Below, one piece after another: positions 18,060 to 26,524 of a DNA stretch of 64,000 bases (its first letter is position 1; each line of letters starts with the position of its first letter). This DNA comes from Aliiroseovarius sp. M344. Its GTDB lineage: Bacteria > Pseudomonadota > Alphaproteobacteria > Rhodobacterales > Rhodobacteraceae. The stretch is taken from NCBI RefSeq assembly GCF_025140835.1, contig NZ_CP081153.1, forward strand, positions 558,001 to 622,000. The letters run 5' to 3'. The position numbers and the translations under genes were made by a program. Below the pieces are notes generated by a model. It was not told the origin of the DNA. It was given only the letters and a program-made list of their open reading frames with translations, and did no database searches.

Positions 18060-20255
18060 ATGAGCGATATTGAGCAGTTTCCAGAAGGCGCAAGGGTCGG
18101 CGTATTGACCACCCAGCCGCTGGACCGAATCCTGACCTACCGCGCGCCTGAAGGGGGCTGCGTGCAGGGCGACTTTGTCGAGGTGCCACTGGGACCACGC
18201 AAAGTTTTGGGCGTGATTTGGGGCCCGGGCGAGGGAGGATTTGATGCCTCTAAGCTTCGGGCTGTCATCCGTGTTCTGGATGTCGCCCCCATGCGCACCG
18301 AAATGGCGGAGTTCCTGACCCGCGTCGGTGACTACACCCTGACACCGATGAGCCAGATGCTGCGCTTGGCCACCCGTGCGCCGGGATTGTCTGACCCTCC
18401 GTCGATGCGCAAGGTACTAAAGGCCTCTGGCCATCGTCCCAACCGTCTGACGGATGCGCGCGCCAAGGTGATGGATGTGCTGATGGACCAGCCCGGCGTC
18501 GGGTTCACACAAAAAGAGCTGGCTGATCTGGCAGGGGTCAGTGGGTCTGTTGTCAAAGGTCTAGTGAAGCTTGGGGCCATTCGGGAAGAAGATACGCCAC
18601 GTGACATGCCATACCCACGGCTAGATCCTGAGATGCCCAGTAAGGCGTTAACCGAGGAACAAGCCACGGCCGCCAAGCAACTGACCGACGGTGTGCGCGC
18701 AGGCCGCTATGGCACTTCCCTTCTGCGCGGCGTCACGGGTGCTGGCAAGACAGAGGTTTATCTGGAAGCCGTCGCCGCTTGTCTGCGCAAAGGGCGTCAG
18801 GCTTTGGTGTTGCTGCCCGAGATCGCGCTGACTGCCGAATTCCTGAAACGGGTCGAGGAGCGGTTCGGCGCGCGCCCTGCTGAATGGCATTCCGGCGTCA
18901 CAATGACCGAACGTCGCCGCTGCTGGCGCATGGTTGGACAGGGCGAGGCGTCGCTGGTCGTGGGCGCTCGGTCTGCGCTCTATCTGCCATTTCGCGACCT
19001 TGGACTGGTGATCGTGGATGAAGAACACGACAGCTCCTACAAACAGGAAGACGGGGTGCTTTATTCGGCCCGTGACATGGCGGTGATGCGGGCGTCGATC
19101 TGTGACGCGCAGGTGGTGCTGGCCTCTGCCACGCCCTCGCTCGAGACTTGGGCCAATTGCGAAGCGGGCAAGTATAAACGAATTGAACTGACCAGCCGCT
19201 ATGGCCCCGCCGTGATGCCCGACATGCGCGCGATTGATATGCGGCAGGAGGATCTGCCATCGCAAAGCTGGATATCGCCCACATTGAAAGCCGCTGTGAC
19301 TTTGCGGATATCGAAAGGCGAACAGGCGCTTTTGTTTATCAACCGTCGTGGTTATGCGCCGGTCACAATCTGCCGGGCTTGCGGACATCAGATTGGCTGC
19401 GATCACTGCGACGCGCGCATGGTCGAACATCGGTTCCAGAAACGACTTGTCTGCCATCAATGCGGCGAGACGAAACCGATGCCAGACGCCTGCCCTGAAT
19501 GCGAGGTCGAGGGCAAGCTGGCGCCGGTTGGTCCGGGTGTGGAACGTTTGGCAGAAGAGGTGCGGGCAAGTTTCCCGGACGCGCGTGTGGCGGTTTTGTC
19601 GTCAGACCTGTTCGGATCAGCCCGCGCGCTGAAAGAACAGATCGAGCTGATCGCCGAGGGCGGGGCCGACATCATCATTGGCACGCAGTTGGTCGCCAAG
19701 GGGCATAACTTCACGAAACTGACTTTGGTCGGTGTGATCGACGCGGATCTTGGCCTGCAAGGGTCAGACCTGCGCGCTGCCGAACGCACCTTCCAATTGA
19801 TCCGACAGGTGGCGGGCCGGGCAGGGCGGGTGGAAACACCGGGTGTGGCGCTTGTGCAAACCTTCCAACCCGAACACCCGGTGATCCGCGCGATCCTAGC
19901 GGGCGAGGAAGAGAAGTTCTGGAAGGCCGAAGCAGGCGAACGTCAAGCCGCAGGCGTGCCGCCATACGGTCGCATGGCGGGGATCGTCCTATCCTCGCCC
20001 GATGTTCAAGCGGTGTTCGATCTGGGGGCTGAGATGGCCCGCCGATCAGAGCCCCTCATTCAAATCGGAGCGCAACTCTACGGGCCTGCCCCGGCACCTA
20101 TCGCCCGGGTGCGAGGACGCCACCGCGTGCGCTTGCTGGTCAAAGCCGAGAAGGGCGCGCCGATTCAAGCGGCTCTGAAACGCTGGCTTGGGCAGTTCAA
20201 TATCAAAGGGGATATGCGGGTGTCGGTGGATATCGATCCGCAGAGTTTTTATTGA
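18060..20255 (+). CDS. priA: primosomal protein N' (replication restart helicase PriA)
   Basis: This 731-residue superfamily 2 DNA helicase reloads the replisome at stalled forks. The N-terminal 3'-DNA-binding domain is followed by the helicase core, with Walker A 'GVTGAGKTEVY' near residue 225 and 'DEEHDSSYKQ' as the DEAH-type motif II. Eight cysteines form the two zinc sites ('CRACGHQIGCDHC', 'CHQCGE', 'CPEC'), and the C-terminal helicase motifs include 'QVAGRAGR'. Length is normal. The final 130 bases have a degenerate second copy about 400 bp downstream. Confidence 0.97.
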   Translation: MSDIEQFPEGARVGVLTTQPLDRILTYRAPEGGCVQGDFVEVPLGPRKVLGVIWGPGEGGFDASKLRAVIRVLDVAPMRTEMAEFLTRVGDYTLTPMSQMLRLATRAPGLSDPPSMRKVLKASGHRPNRLTDARAKVMDVLMDQPGVGFTQKELADLAGVSGSVVKGLVKLGAIREEDTPRDMPYPRLDPEMPSKALTEEQATAAKQLTDGVRAGRYGTSLLRGVTGAGKTEVYLEAVAACLRKGRQALVLLPEIALTAEFLKRVEERFGARPAEWHSGVTMTERRRCWRMVGQGEASLVVGARSALYLPFRDLGLVIVDEEHDSSYKQEDGVLYSARDMAVMRASICDAQVVLASATPSLETWANCEAGKYKRIELTSRYGPAVMPDMRAIDMRQEDLPSQSWISPTLKAAVTLRISKGEQALLFINRRGYAPVTICRACGHQIGCDHCDARMVEHRFQKRLVCHQCGETKPMPDACPECEVEGKLAPVGPGVERLAEEVRASFPDARVAVLSSDLFGSARALKEQIELIAEGGADIIIGTQLVAKGHNFTKLTLVGVIDADLGLQGSDLRAAERTFQLIRQVAGRAGRVETPGVALVQTFQPEHPVIRAILAGEEEKFWKAEAGERQAAGVPPYGRMAGIVLSSPDVQAVFDLGAEMARRSEPLIQIGAQLYGPAPAPIARVRGRHRVRLLVKAEKGAPIQAALKRWLGQFNIKGDMRVSVDIDPQSFY

Positions 20256-20316
20256 GCCCAAGTAACAACAGATGCACATCAAAGTGGAAGATTTGTCGGC
20301 TCTCTTTCAGGAATAT

Positions 20317-20592
20317 TTACCTGGCGAAAACCTGAAACACGATGGGTATCATCGGCAGGAAGAGTACATACGGAATGATAAATGCAAGCACGCAAAGCCA
20401 CGCGCGCGCATCCTCACCAGGTCTGGGTGCCATGACGATCAGGAAGACGCCGCTTGCCACAAAGATCGTTCCTGGAAGAATGAGTAAGATTACAGCATCC
20501 TGTTCAATAACCATCTCAAGGGCAGGTAGGATCAGCATTCCTCCCAAAACCAAATGAACCAGAGCAGCACCCACAGCGATTGGACTTTTCAT
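20317..20592 (-). CDS. small hydrophobic protein, hypothetical
   Basis: A 91-residue protein with about three membrane segments: roughly 5-26, 30-52 and 62-88. The segment between the second and third contains the charged loop 'APRPGEDARAW'. I recognise no family. I start at the ATG at 20592; a TTG at 20628 would add 12 residues. It lies on the strand opposite priA, in a patch bracketed by the true and the decayed priA 3' ends, which suggests it arrived with that rearrangement. Confidence 0.5.
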   Translation of the reverse strand: MKSPIAVGAALVHLVLGGMLILPALEMVIEQDAVILLILPGTIFVASGVFLIVMAPRPGEDARAWLCVLAFIIPYVLFLPMIPIVFQVFAR

Positions 20593-20649
20593 TGTAGAAC
20601 TAAAGGTTTCAAACGCCGTTTCTGTCAACCCGATGGCCAGTCAAACGAC

Positions 20650-20781
20650 CGACATCACGTGCGCTAGCTGATCAAAGCCGAGATGGGCGCGCAAAGTCGG
20701 GCGGCCCTCAAATGCTGGCTTGTGCAGTTCCCGATCAAGGGCGATATGCGCGTGTGGGTGAATATCGATCCGCAAAGGTTT
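20650..20781 (+). pseudogene. decayed duplicate of the priA 3' end
   Basis: By hand alignment 107 of 132 bases (about 81%) match the last codons of priA (20118-20249), in the same orientation and without gaps. Read in the priA frame it gives 'KAEMGAQSRAALKCWL' and 'IKGDMRVWVNIDPQ', against 'KAEKGAPIQAALKRWL' and 'IKGDMRVSVDIDPQ' in PriA. A TAG at 20665-20667 interrupts the frame and the natural stop is lost. Several differences are synonymous third-base changes. The fragment has no start and is not expected to be translated. Confidence 0.85.
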
Positions 20782-20921
20782 TTGAACGACCGCGGGCCGA
20801 CAGTTGAGTGGCATTATTGACCTTGCCGCACCTTTCCACCAATCGTTAGCCTCAGATGGTATGTTTGGATAATGGCGATATCTTTAGGCATGCTGGTCGG
20901 GTCGAGATGAGGTCACGAATA

Positions 20922-21233
20922 ATGATATTGCATTGCGTCTTCTGTAATTTCAGAGCCGACGTGTCGGTCGAGCAGCGTCAAAAAACCTTTGAAGAGCTGT
21001 CGGCTTTTTCATTGTCGCTGGACGGCGTGTTGGCCTTCGATTTCGGACCCAACCGCGACTATGAGAAAAAATCTCAAGACTATAGCGACGGTTTTGTAGT
21101 TCGATTTGCGAGCCAAAGCGCGCTGGAACTCTACGCGGATCATCAAATGCATAAAGAGTTGGGGAAGCACCTGTGCGATTTGTGCGAAGGTGGGGGCGAA
21201 GGCATCATCGTGTTCGACATTGAAACGCCATAA
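20922..21233 (+). CDS. Dabb-family (stress-responsive A/B barrel) protein
   Basis: A 103-residue protein beginning 'MILHCVFCNF', with 'DGVLAFDFGPNRDYEKKSQDY' in the middle and a closing beta strand 'GIIVFDIE'. This is the pattern of the small dimeric ferredoxin-like Dabb (DUF Dabb) fold, which covers stress-responsive proteins and some cyclases or mono-oxygenases. I take ATG 20922 because the family normally starts just before the 'hhHhVhF' strand; reading further upstream would run into the decayed priA fragment region. Confidence 0.75.
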   Translation: MILHCVFCNFRADVSVEQRQKTFEELSAFSLSLDGVLAFDFGPNRDYEKKSQDYSDGFVVRFASQSALELYADHQMHKELGKHLCDLCEGGGEGIIVFDIETP

Positions 21234-21285
21234 AATGACCAGACTGAATCGATTTTTCGCCCCTGCCTAACTCGGTCGCTGAATA

Positions 21286-22359
21286 TCATTGTGCCGGTAG
21301 CGCTGCACCTCTGCCTTTCGACTGGTCAACCAGCGCATCGGTAAAGACTGCACCGATCCACATGCACAACAGTGCCAGCCACGCGGTGCCCACAAAGATC
21401 GAACCACCCGTGACGCCTGCGCCAATCGCACAGCCCCCAGCGAGCATGGCACCAAAGCCCATCAGGACCGCTCCGGTCATTGAACGACGCATGATCGCTT
21501 CACCCTCGAACCCCTGAAACTTGAACTCACCGGTCAGCCAACTGGCGGCAAACGCGCCGATGACAACACCGGGAACGAGGCCCACATCGAATTCCAACAC
21601 GGGATCCGGGATCAGGAAGAACATCAGCGTGTTGGCGGAAGGGCCAGAGAAGGTGGCAGAGGTGACCGAAACTGGTTCGAACGCGGCCAGCGAAAGTTGA
21701 TAGGTCAAAACCCAACCCAACGCGACGGCGAACCCGACGCCCGACGCGAACACCAACCGTCGATACCCCATGCCAGACCGGCGCGCGATATAGATTGCGA
21801 GGATCGCGATCAGGATACCCAGAGCCAGCCCCGACCATTCCGGTACCCCAACAAGGTTCAGCAGGTTCACGTTCACCCCGCCTTCGGTCATCCAAAGGCG
21901 CGCCAAGTAATCCCGCGTTGGGGCCAGCCAGCCATGCAAGCTCATTTGTGCCACTACGGCGAAGATCAGGCCGGACACAACGGATCGCAGGTTGCCCGTC
22001 GCCGCCAGCACCAGAAGCCGGCCAGAACAGCCGCGCGCAAGCACCATGCCAACACCAAACATAAGTCCGCCAATGACGGCGCCCGACCAACTGCCAGTCA
22101 CCGCCATCATTCGCGCATCTTCTGGCCGCATCAGGCCCAGAAGCGACGCGCCCTGTACCCAGACCAGCGCGGTCGAGAAGGTCAAAAGCCAGACGGCCAC
22201 AGAACTGTCCATGATGCGGCGAGCAAACTCGACGGTTGCGGCGCGCAAGCAAAAACGCGAGCGTTGGGCTGCCACACCAAAGACGATGCCAGTTATCAAC
22301 CCGAACAGCGCGGCTGTCGGTTCTTCGCCAATACGGTCAATCAGGGGCACGATATCCAT
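21286..22359 (-). CDS. YeeE/YedE-family membrane transporter (sulfur compound import)
   Basis: A 357-residue polytopic membrane protein with roughly nine or ten helices. Conserved cysteines lie in 'RSRFCLRAATVEF', 'LARGCSGRLLVLAATGN' and 'MLAGGCAIGAGVTGGS', which is the YeeE/YedE (TsuA-like) pattern. Characterised members import thiosulfate or related sulfur species through a cysteine relay. Here both halves are in one chain. ATG 22359 is chosen because AGGAAG lies just upstream. It diverges from an MFS gene. Confidence 0.88.
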   Translation of the reverse strand: MDIVPLIDRIGEEPTAALFGLITGIVFGVAAQRSRFCLRAATVEFARRIMDSSVAVWLLTFSTALVWVQGASLLGLMRPEDARMMAVTGSWSGAVIGGLMFGVGMVLARGCSGRLLVLAATGNLRSVVSGLIFAVVAQMSLHGWLAPTRDYLARLWMTEGGVNVNLLNLVGVPEWSGLALGILIAILAIYIARRSGMGYRRLVFASGVGFAVALGWVLTYQLSLAAFEPVSVTSATFSGPSANTLMFFLIPDPVLEFDVGLVPGVVIGAFAASWLTGEFKFQGFEGEAIMRRSMTGAVLMGFGAMLAGGCAIGAGVTGGSIFVGTAWLALLCMWIGAVFTDALVDQSKGRGAALPAQ

Positions 22360-22373
22360 GCGGCTTCCTTTTT

Positions 22374-22402
22374 TCTGCGGGGTATTTTGGCGAGACTTTG
22401 CG
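22374..22402. repeat. short Rhodobacteraceae-style extragenic motif
   Basis: Contains CGGGGTATTTTGGCGAGA, resembling the 'CCCC-G(A)GTATTTTTGGCCA' core that I recall recurring between roseobacter genes. A related version lies at 57935-57960. It overlaps the leader of the YeeE gene. The match to a family is from memory. Confidence 0.35.
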
Positions 22403-22493
22403 CCTCGCGCCTTGACATAAATCATAAACATATCCGCTTAGGTGAATGCGTTTTGACCTCGCCAACTGGAAAAAACAGGCGTAATGCGTGCGC

Positions 22494-23729
22494 ATGAGAC
22501 ACCAGATCCTGACCCTTGATGACGCCCGGACCTTGCCGTTCTGGCGCCGCCCCATCTTTCTTTTGATGTTGATGGCGGCAGGGATGCCCATTGCGTTTTT
22601 CACCTGGTCCGCCCTTCTGAACAACTTCGTGATCGAAGCGGCAGGCTTCACAGGTGTCGAAATCGGTTGGTTGCATACCGTGCGCGAGATACCGGGATTT
22701 CTTGCGATCGGGGTCATCGCCCTTTTAATGCTGTTTCGTGAACAGGTCTTGGGCGTTGTCGCACTTGGCATGCTGGGCGCGGCCACCGCGATCACCGCGT
22801 GGTTTCCCAGCTTTGGCGGCATCCTGACGATTACGATGCTGTCTTCGATCGGGTTTCACTATTTCGAGACAGTGAACCAGTCACTTCAGTTGCAATGGAT
22901 CGACAAGAAACGCGCGCCCCAGATGTTGGGATGGATCATGTCCATTGGTTCGGCGGCGGCGCTGTTGAGTTATGGGCTTCTGGTGCTGACGTGGAAAACC
23001 TTCGATCTGAGCTATAATCTTGTCTACTTAATTGCCGGTGGCACCACGCTGGCCATCGCGATTTTCTGCTTCTTTGCCTATCCGCAATTTGAAAGCCCCG
23101 AACCACAGCTGAAGCAGTTCGTGCTGCGCCGCCGTTACGGGCTTTATTATGCACTGCAATTCATGGCGGGCGCGCGGCGGCAGATTTTCACCGTGTTCGC
23201 AGCCTTCATGATGGTTGAAAGGTTCGGGTTTGAGGTGCACGAGGTCACCGCGCTGTTCCTGATCAACTATGTGGCAAACATCTTTTTTGCGCCCTTGATG
23301 GGCAAAGCCGTTGCCAAATGGGGCGAACGACGCGCGCTTGTGTTTGAATACGTTGGCTTGGTCAGCGTGTTCCTGGCCTATGGCGGCATTTACTATTTCG
23401 GCTGGGGCGTTGTGCTGGCGTCGGCGCTTTATGTCCTTGATCATCTGTTCTTCGCACTGGCCTTTGCGCTGAAAACCTATTTCCAGAAGATTGCCGATCC
23501 GCAAGATATTGCACCGACTGCGGCGGTGGCCTTCACCATCAATCACATCGCAGCCGTGTTTCTGCCCGCACTGCTGGGATATCTGTGGGTCGTGTCACCG
23601 GGGGCGGTCTTTGGTTTGGCTGCCGGGATGGCATGCGTGTCCCTTGGACTGTCCCTTCTGATCCCGCGCCACCCTGAAAAAGGGAACGAGACCATATTCT
23701 CGCGGCCATTGCCACAGGTCGCAGAGTAG
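22494..23729 (+). CDS. MFS transporter
   Basis: A protein of about 411 residues with around 12 hydrophobic segments and an MFS layout: two six-helix halves around a central loop near residues 195-210 ('YPQFESPEPQLKQFVLRRRYG'). A 'GKAVAKWGERRAL' segment sits at the usual charged loop between helices of the second half. Substrate unknown. The start is ATG 22494, or a GTG two codons earlier. It diverges from the YeeE gene across 134 bp; the shared promoter region might mean shared control. Confidence 0.82.
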   Translation: MRHQILTLDDARTLPFWRRPIFLLMLMAAGMPIAFFTWSALLNNFVIEAAGFTGVEIGWLHTVREIPGFLAIGVIALLMLFREQVLGVVALGMLGAATAITAWFPSFGGILTITMLSSIGFHYFETVNQSLQLQWIDKKRAPQMLGWIMSIGSAAALLSYGLLVLTWKTFDLSYNLVYLIAGGTTLAIAIFCFFAYPQFESPEPQLKQFVLRRRYGLYYALQFMAGARRQIFTVFAAFMMVERFGFEVHEVTALFLINYVANIFFAPLMGKAVAKWGERRALVFEYVGLVSVFLAYGGIYYFGWGVVLASALYVLDHLFFALAFALKTYFQKIADPQDIAPTAAVAFTINHIAAVFLPALLGYLWVVSPGAVFGLAAGMACVSLGLSLLIPRHPEKGNETIFSRPLPQVAE

Positions 23730-23811
23730 TCGGCCTTGCCAGCGACACCGCAGTGGTTGACCGGGAGCACGCTGCTCGTTAGGCCGACTTCATATCAGAA
23801 AGGATGCTTTC

Positions 23812-24681
23812 ATGCCCACATGGACCGCTCTCACAACGTTGGAAGGTCAAGACGCAGCCGAAGCACTTGGCTTGGCGATGGAAACCCTGAACCCTGAACC
23901 CACCGGCGTCGGCGTGTTCGAGGTCGAGGACGGTAGCGGTACGTGGGAAGTGGGCGGGTATTTCACTGAAGCACCGGACGCCGCCGGACTTGCGCTGCTG
24001 ACGGCGCTGCATAAGGCGAAAGACTTCACTGTCTCGGAATTGCCCGAAGTTGACTGGGTTGCGCATGTGCGGCGCGAATTGTCACCAGTCGAGGCGGGGC
24101 GCTTCTTTGTGCACGGCAGTCATGACGCCGATCAGGTGCCGGATGGGAAAATTGCTTTGTTGATCGAGGCAGCGATGGCGTTCGGCACAGGGCACCACGG
24201 CACCACGCTGGGGTGCTTACAGGCGCTGGACAAATTGGCGGAACAGGGGTTCGTCGGCAAAAACGTCGTCGACATTGGCTGCGGCACCGCGGTTTTGGCG
24301 ATGGCCGCAGCGCGGATCTGGCCCAACCCGGTTTTGGCCAGTGACATCGACGAAGTCGCTGTAGACGTGGCAAAAGCGAATGTAGACGCCAATAATCTGT
24401 CAGAGCAGGTCTTTTGCGTCGAAGCAGCGGGTTTTAACGCGCCTGAGTTGCAAGCGGCGCTCCCATTCGATCTTGTTTTTGCGAATATTCTGAAAGGTCC
24501 GCTCATTGGCCTTGCGCCTGAAATGGCGAAAAGCCTTTCTACCAAGGGTTATGCGATTCTGTCGGGCATCCTGAATCCGCAGGCGGATGAGGTGATCGCT
24601 GTTTATGTCGAAAACGGGTTCAATCTGGTCCAACGTACCGAAATTGTTGACTGGACGACGCTGGTTCTCAGAAAAAAATAG
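23812..24681 (+). CDS. prmA: ribosomal protein L11 methyltransferase
   Basis: This 289-residue SAM-dependent methyltransferase shows the PrmA features: 'EAAMAFGTGHHGTTLGCLQAL', motif I 'VDIGCGTAVLAMAAARI', acidic 'ASDIDEVAVDVAKANV', and the catalytic-site 'FANILKGPL' that replaces the NPPY motif in this family. The acidic N-terminal ~100 residues correspond to the L11-recognition domain, although divergent. It trimethylates L11 in known bacteria. It follows the MFS gene by 82 bp. Confidence 0.9.
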   Translation: MPTWTALTTLEGQDAAEALGLAMETLNPEPTGVGVFEVEDGSGTWEVGGYFTEAPDAAGLALLTALHKAKDFTVSELPEVDWVAHVRRELSPVEAGRFFVHGSHDADQVPDGKIALLIEAAMAFGTGHHGTTLGCLQALDKLAEQGFVGKNVVDIGCGTAVLAMAAARIWPNPVLASDIDEVAVDVAKANVDANNLSEQVFCVEAAGFNAPELQAALPFDLVFANILKGPLIGLAPEMAKSLSTKGYAILSGILNPQADEVIAVYVENGFNLVQRTEIVDWTTLVLRKK

Positions 24682-24785
24682 GTTTTATTGCCCTAAAAGT
24701 CGAACAGATTTCTAGCCAGAGACACTTTTTTGCCATATTCTGAACTTGGGTGTTTTATTAATCTATTTAGGGGAGGGTATTGAAA

Positions 24786-25130
24786 GTGACTGATGCACAA
24801 GTTCAAGACTTTCAAAAGAGGGTGCGCGGAATTAGTCGCCAGCACCGTCAATTATCGCAGGGTTATGTTCAGCTTGTCGAACGTGACGGACTGTTGGTGC
24901 CACAGAAACGCCAACTGCGGCGCAGGTTCCCAATCAAAGGTCTGATTATTGCCGTTGTGGGCTTCATGCTGTTCAAAGGTTTTCTGTTCAGCCAAGTCGG
25001 TCCGGTGCACTATTCAGAGCGCGTTCAGACATTGGTTGAGGGGACAAAAATCGAACAGGCCGGTGCTTGGATTATGCAAGCTGATCCGGTGACAACTGCG
25101 ATTGCCGGGCAAATAAACTCTCTGTTCTGA
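24786..25130 (+). CDS. single-pass membrane protein, hypothetical
   Basis: A 114-residue protein: a basic, Gln-rich N-terminal half ('QKRVRGISRQHRQLSQGYVQL', 'RRRFP'), one membrane helix near residues 50-66 ('LIIAVVGFMLFKGFLF'), and a C-terminal part likely on the other side of the membrane. The GTG at 24786 sits 8 bases after a strong GGGGAGGG; a TTG at 24780 is too close to it. I recognise no family. A strong terminator follows. Confidence 0.65.
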   Translation: MTDAQVQDFQKRVRGISRQHRQLSQGYVQLVERDGLLVPQKRQLRRRFPIKGLIIAVVGFMLFKGFLFSQVGPVHYSERVQTLVEGTKIEQAGAWIMQADPVTTAIAGQINSLF

Positions 25131-25138
25131 TTGGGGAC

Positions 25139-25216
25139 TGCCCGAACGGGCACGACCCCAGCCAACTGCAGATGTAACAACCGACCTGCGCGACTTAGTG
25201 TCGCCGGGTCGTTTTT
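25139..25216 (+). terminator. hairpin pair and rho-independent terminator
   Basis: A perfect palindrome TGCCCG-AA-CGGGCA (25139-25152) follows the stop. Downstream, CGACC..GCGAC (25182-25194) pairs with GTCGC..GGTCG (25200-25211) around a 5-base loop and runs into GTTTTTG. The second hairpin is a standard terminator. Confidence 0.7.
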
Positions 25217-25327
25217 GCATTCAGAGGCGCAATCCAGCGTCCGATTGCATACAGAGCCACTTTTTTGGCGCTCTTTGTGCACCAGACCTCGCAAATCTCC
25301 TTGGCCTTGCCTATCTGCCGTGTCTAG

Positions 25328-25680
<353 letters not shown>

Positions 25681-25681
<1 letters not shown>

Positions 25682-26394
25682 TGACTGGACTGCGGGCTGT
25701 CCTGATCTCCCTGTGCCTGTCTTTTCCTGCAGCCGCCCAGATCACCTCTGCCCGCTATGTCGATCCGACCGATCGCTATGGCCACGGGGCCGTGCCTGAT
25801 GGTGAGTATGCGGCGCTGGAAGTGGCGCTTGCCGATGGCAGACGCATAACGACAAATGTTGTGGGCGGGGTGTTCGAGGATACACTTCCCCGTCTGTTTG
25901 ATTTCGATGGTGATGGCGCGTCTGAAGTTGTCACCGTGTTCAGTGGCGATGATGTCGGTGCAATGGTCCGGATTTACAGCCTGCGCGATGGCAACCTTGT
26001 TGCAGTTGGAACCAGCTCAGCCATAGGCACCCGCCATCGTTGGCTGGCCGTCGCAGGGATTGCAGATTTCAACGATGATGGGCTGTTCGAGATTGCCTAT
26101 GTTGATCGCCCCCATCTGGCACGCAGACTCAGGTTGTTGACCGTTGTCCCAAACCCCACCGAGTTTGCGTTTAAAGAACTAACCTCGGTCGGCGGTTTGA
26201 CCAATCATAAATATGGCAGCCCGGTGATCGAAGGCGGTGTTCGGATTTGCGCGGGGGAAGAGCCCGTAATTGTAACCGCCAGCGCGAACTGGTCGCGCGT
26301 GATTGAAACGCGTTTTGACGGGATTGAGTTGAAGTTGACCAATGTTGGTCCGTATCAGGGGCCGAACAGCTTTTCGGCTCGTCTGGGCTGCTAA
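25681..26394 (+). CDS. secreted FG-GAP/VCBS-repeat-like protein
   Basis: A 237-residue protein with a signal peptide (about 1-19, 'LRAVLISLCLSFPAAAQ'). Two calcium-site repeats follow: 'LFDFDGDGASEVVTVF' near 78 and 'IADFNDDGLFEIAYVDR' near 128, which resemble FG-GAP/VCBS propeller blades. It is probably periplasmic. A late cysteine pair ('VRICAGE' and the terminal 'RLGC') may form a disulfide. It overlaps the ferredoxin gene by one base, so they are cotranscribed, though the functional link is unclear. Its stop lies inside an extragenic palindrome. Confidence 0.8.
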
Positions 26395-26435
26395 AGCGTC
26401 TCGCCTTTTACCTGAGGCAAGGAAAGGCGAGGCGC
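26393..26435 (+). repeat. extragenic hairpin repeat, copy A
   Basis: Begins AAAGCG and contains a 13-bp stem, GCGTCTCGCCTTT with AAAGGCGAGGCGC (one G-U), around the loop TACCTGAGGCAAGG. It overlaps the stop codon of the upstream gene by two bases. A similar unit faces it at 26457-26506. Confidence 0.65.
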
Positions 26436-26456
26436 CGCGCAACATATGAACATTGT

Positions 26457-26506
26457 GGGCGTTTCCCGCAAATCCTGTGAGTCAGGTTTTACGCGAAACG
26501 CTTTAG
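26457..26506 (-). repeat. extragenic hairpin repeat, copy B (inverted)
   Basis: Read on the minus strand it begins CTAAAGCGTTTCGCG and ends GGGAAACGC. The outer stem is GCGTTTC/GAAACGC and the inner is CCTG/CAGG. It aligns with copy A over the first ~30 bases, both carrying AAAGCGT.TCG and ACCTGA. It lies between two convergent genes. Confidence 0.65.
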
Positions 26507-26524
26507 TGGCGCAGGTCGATCTGG

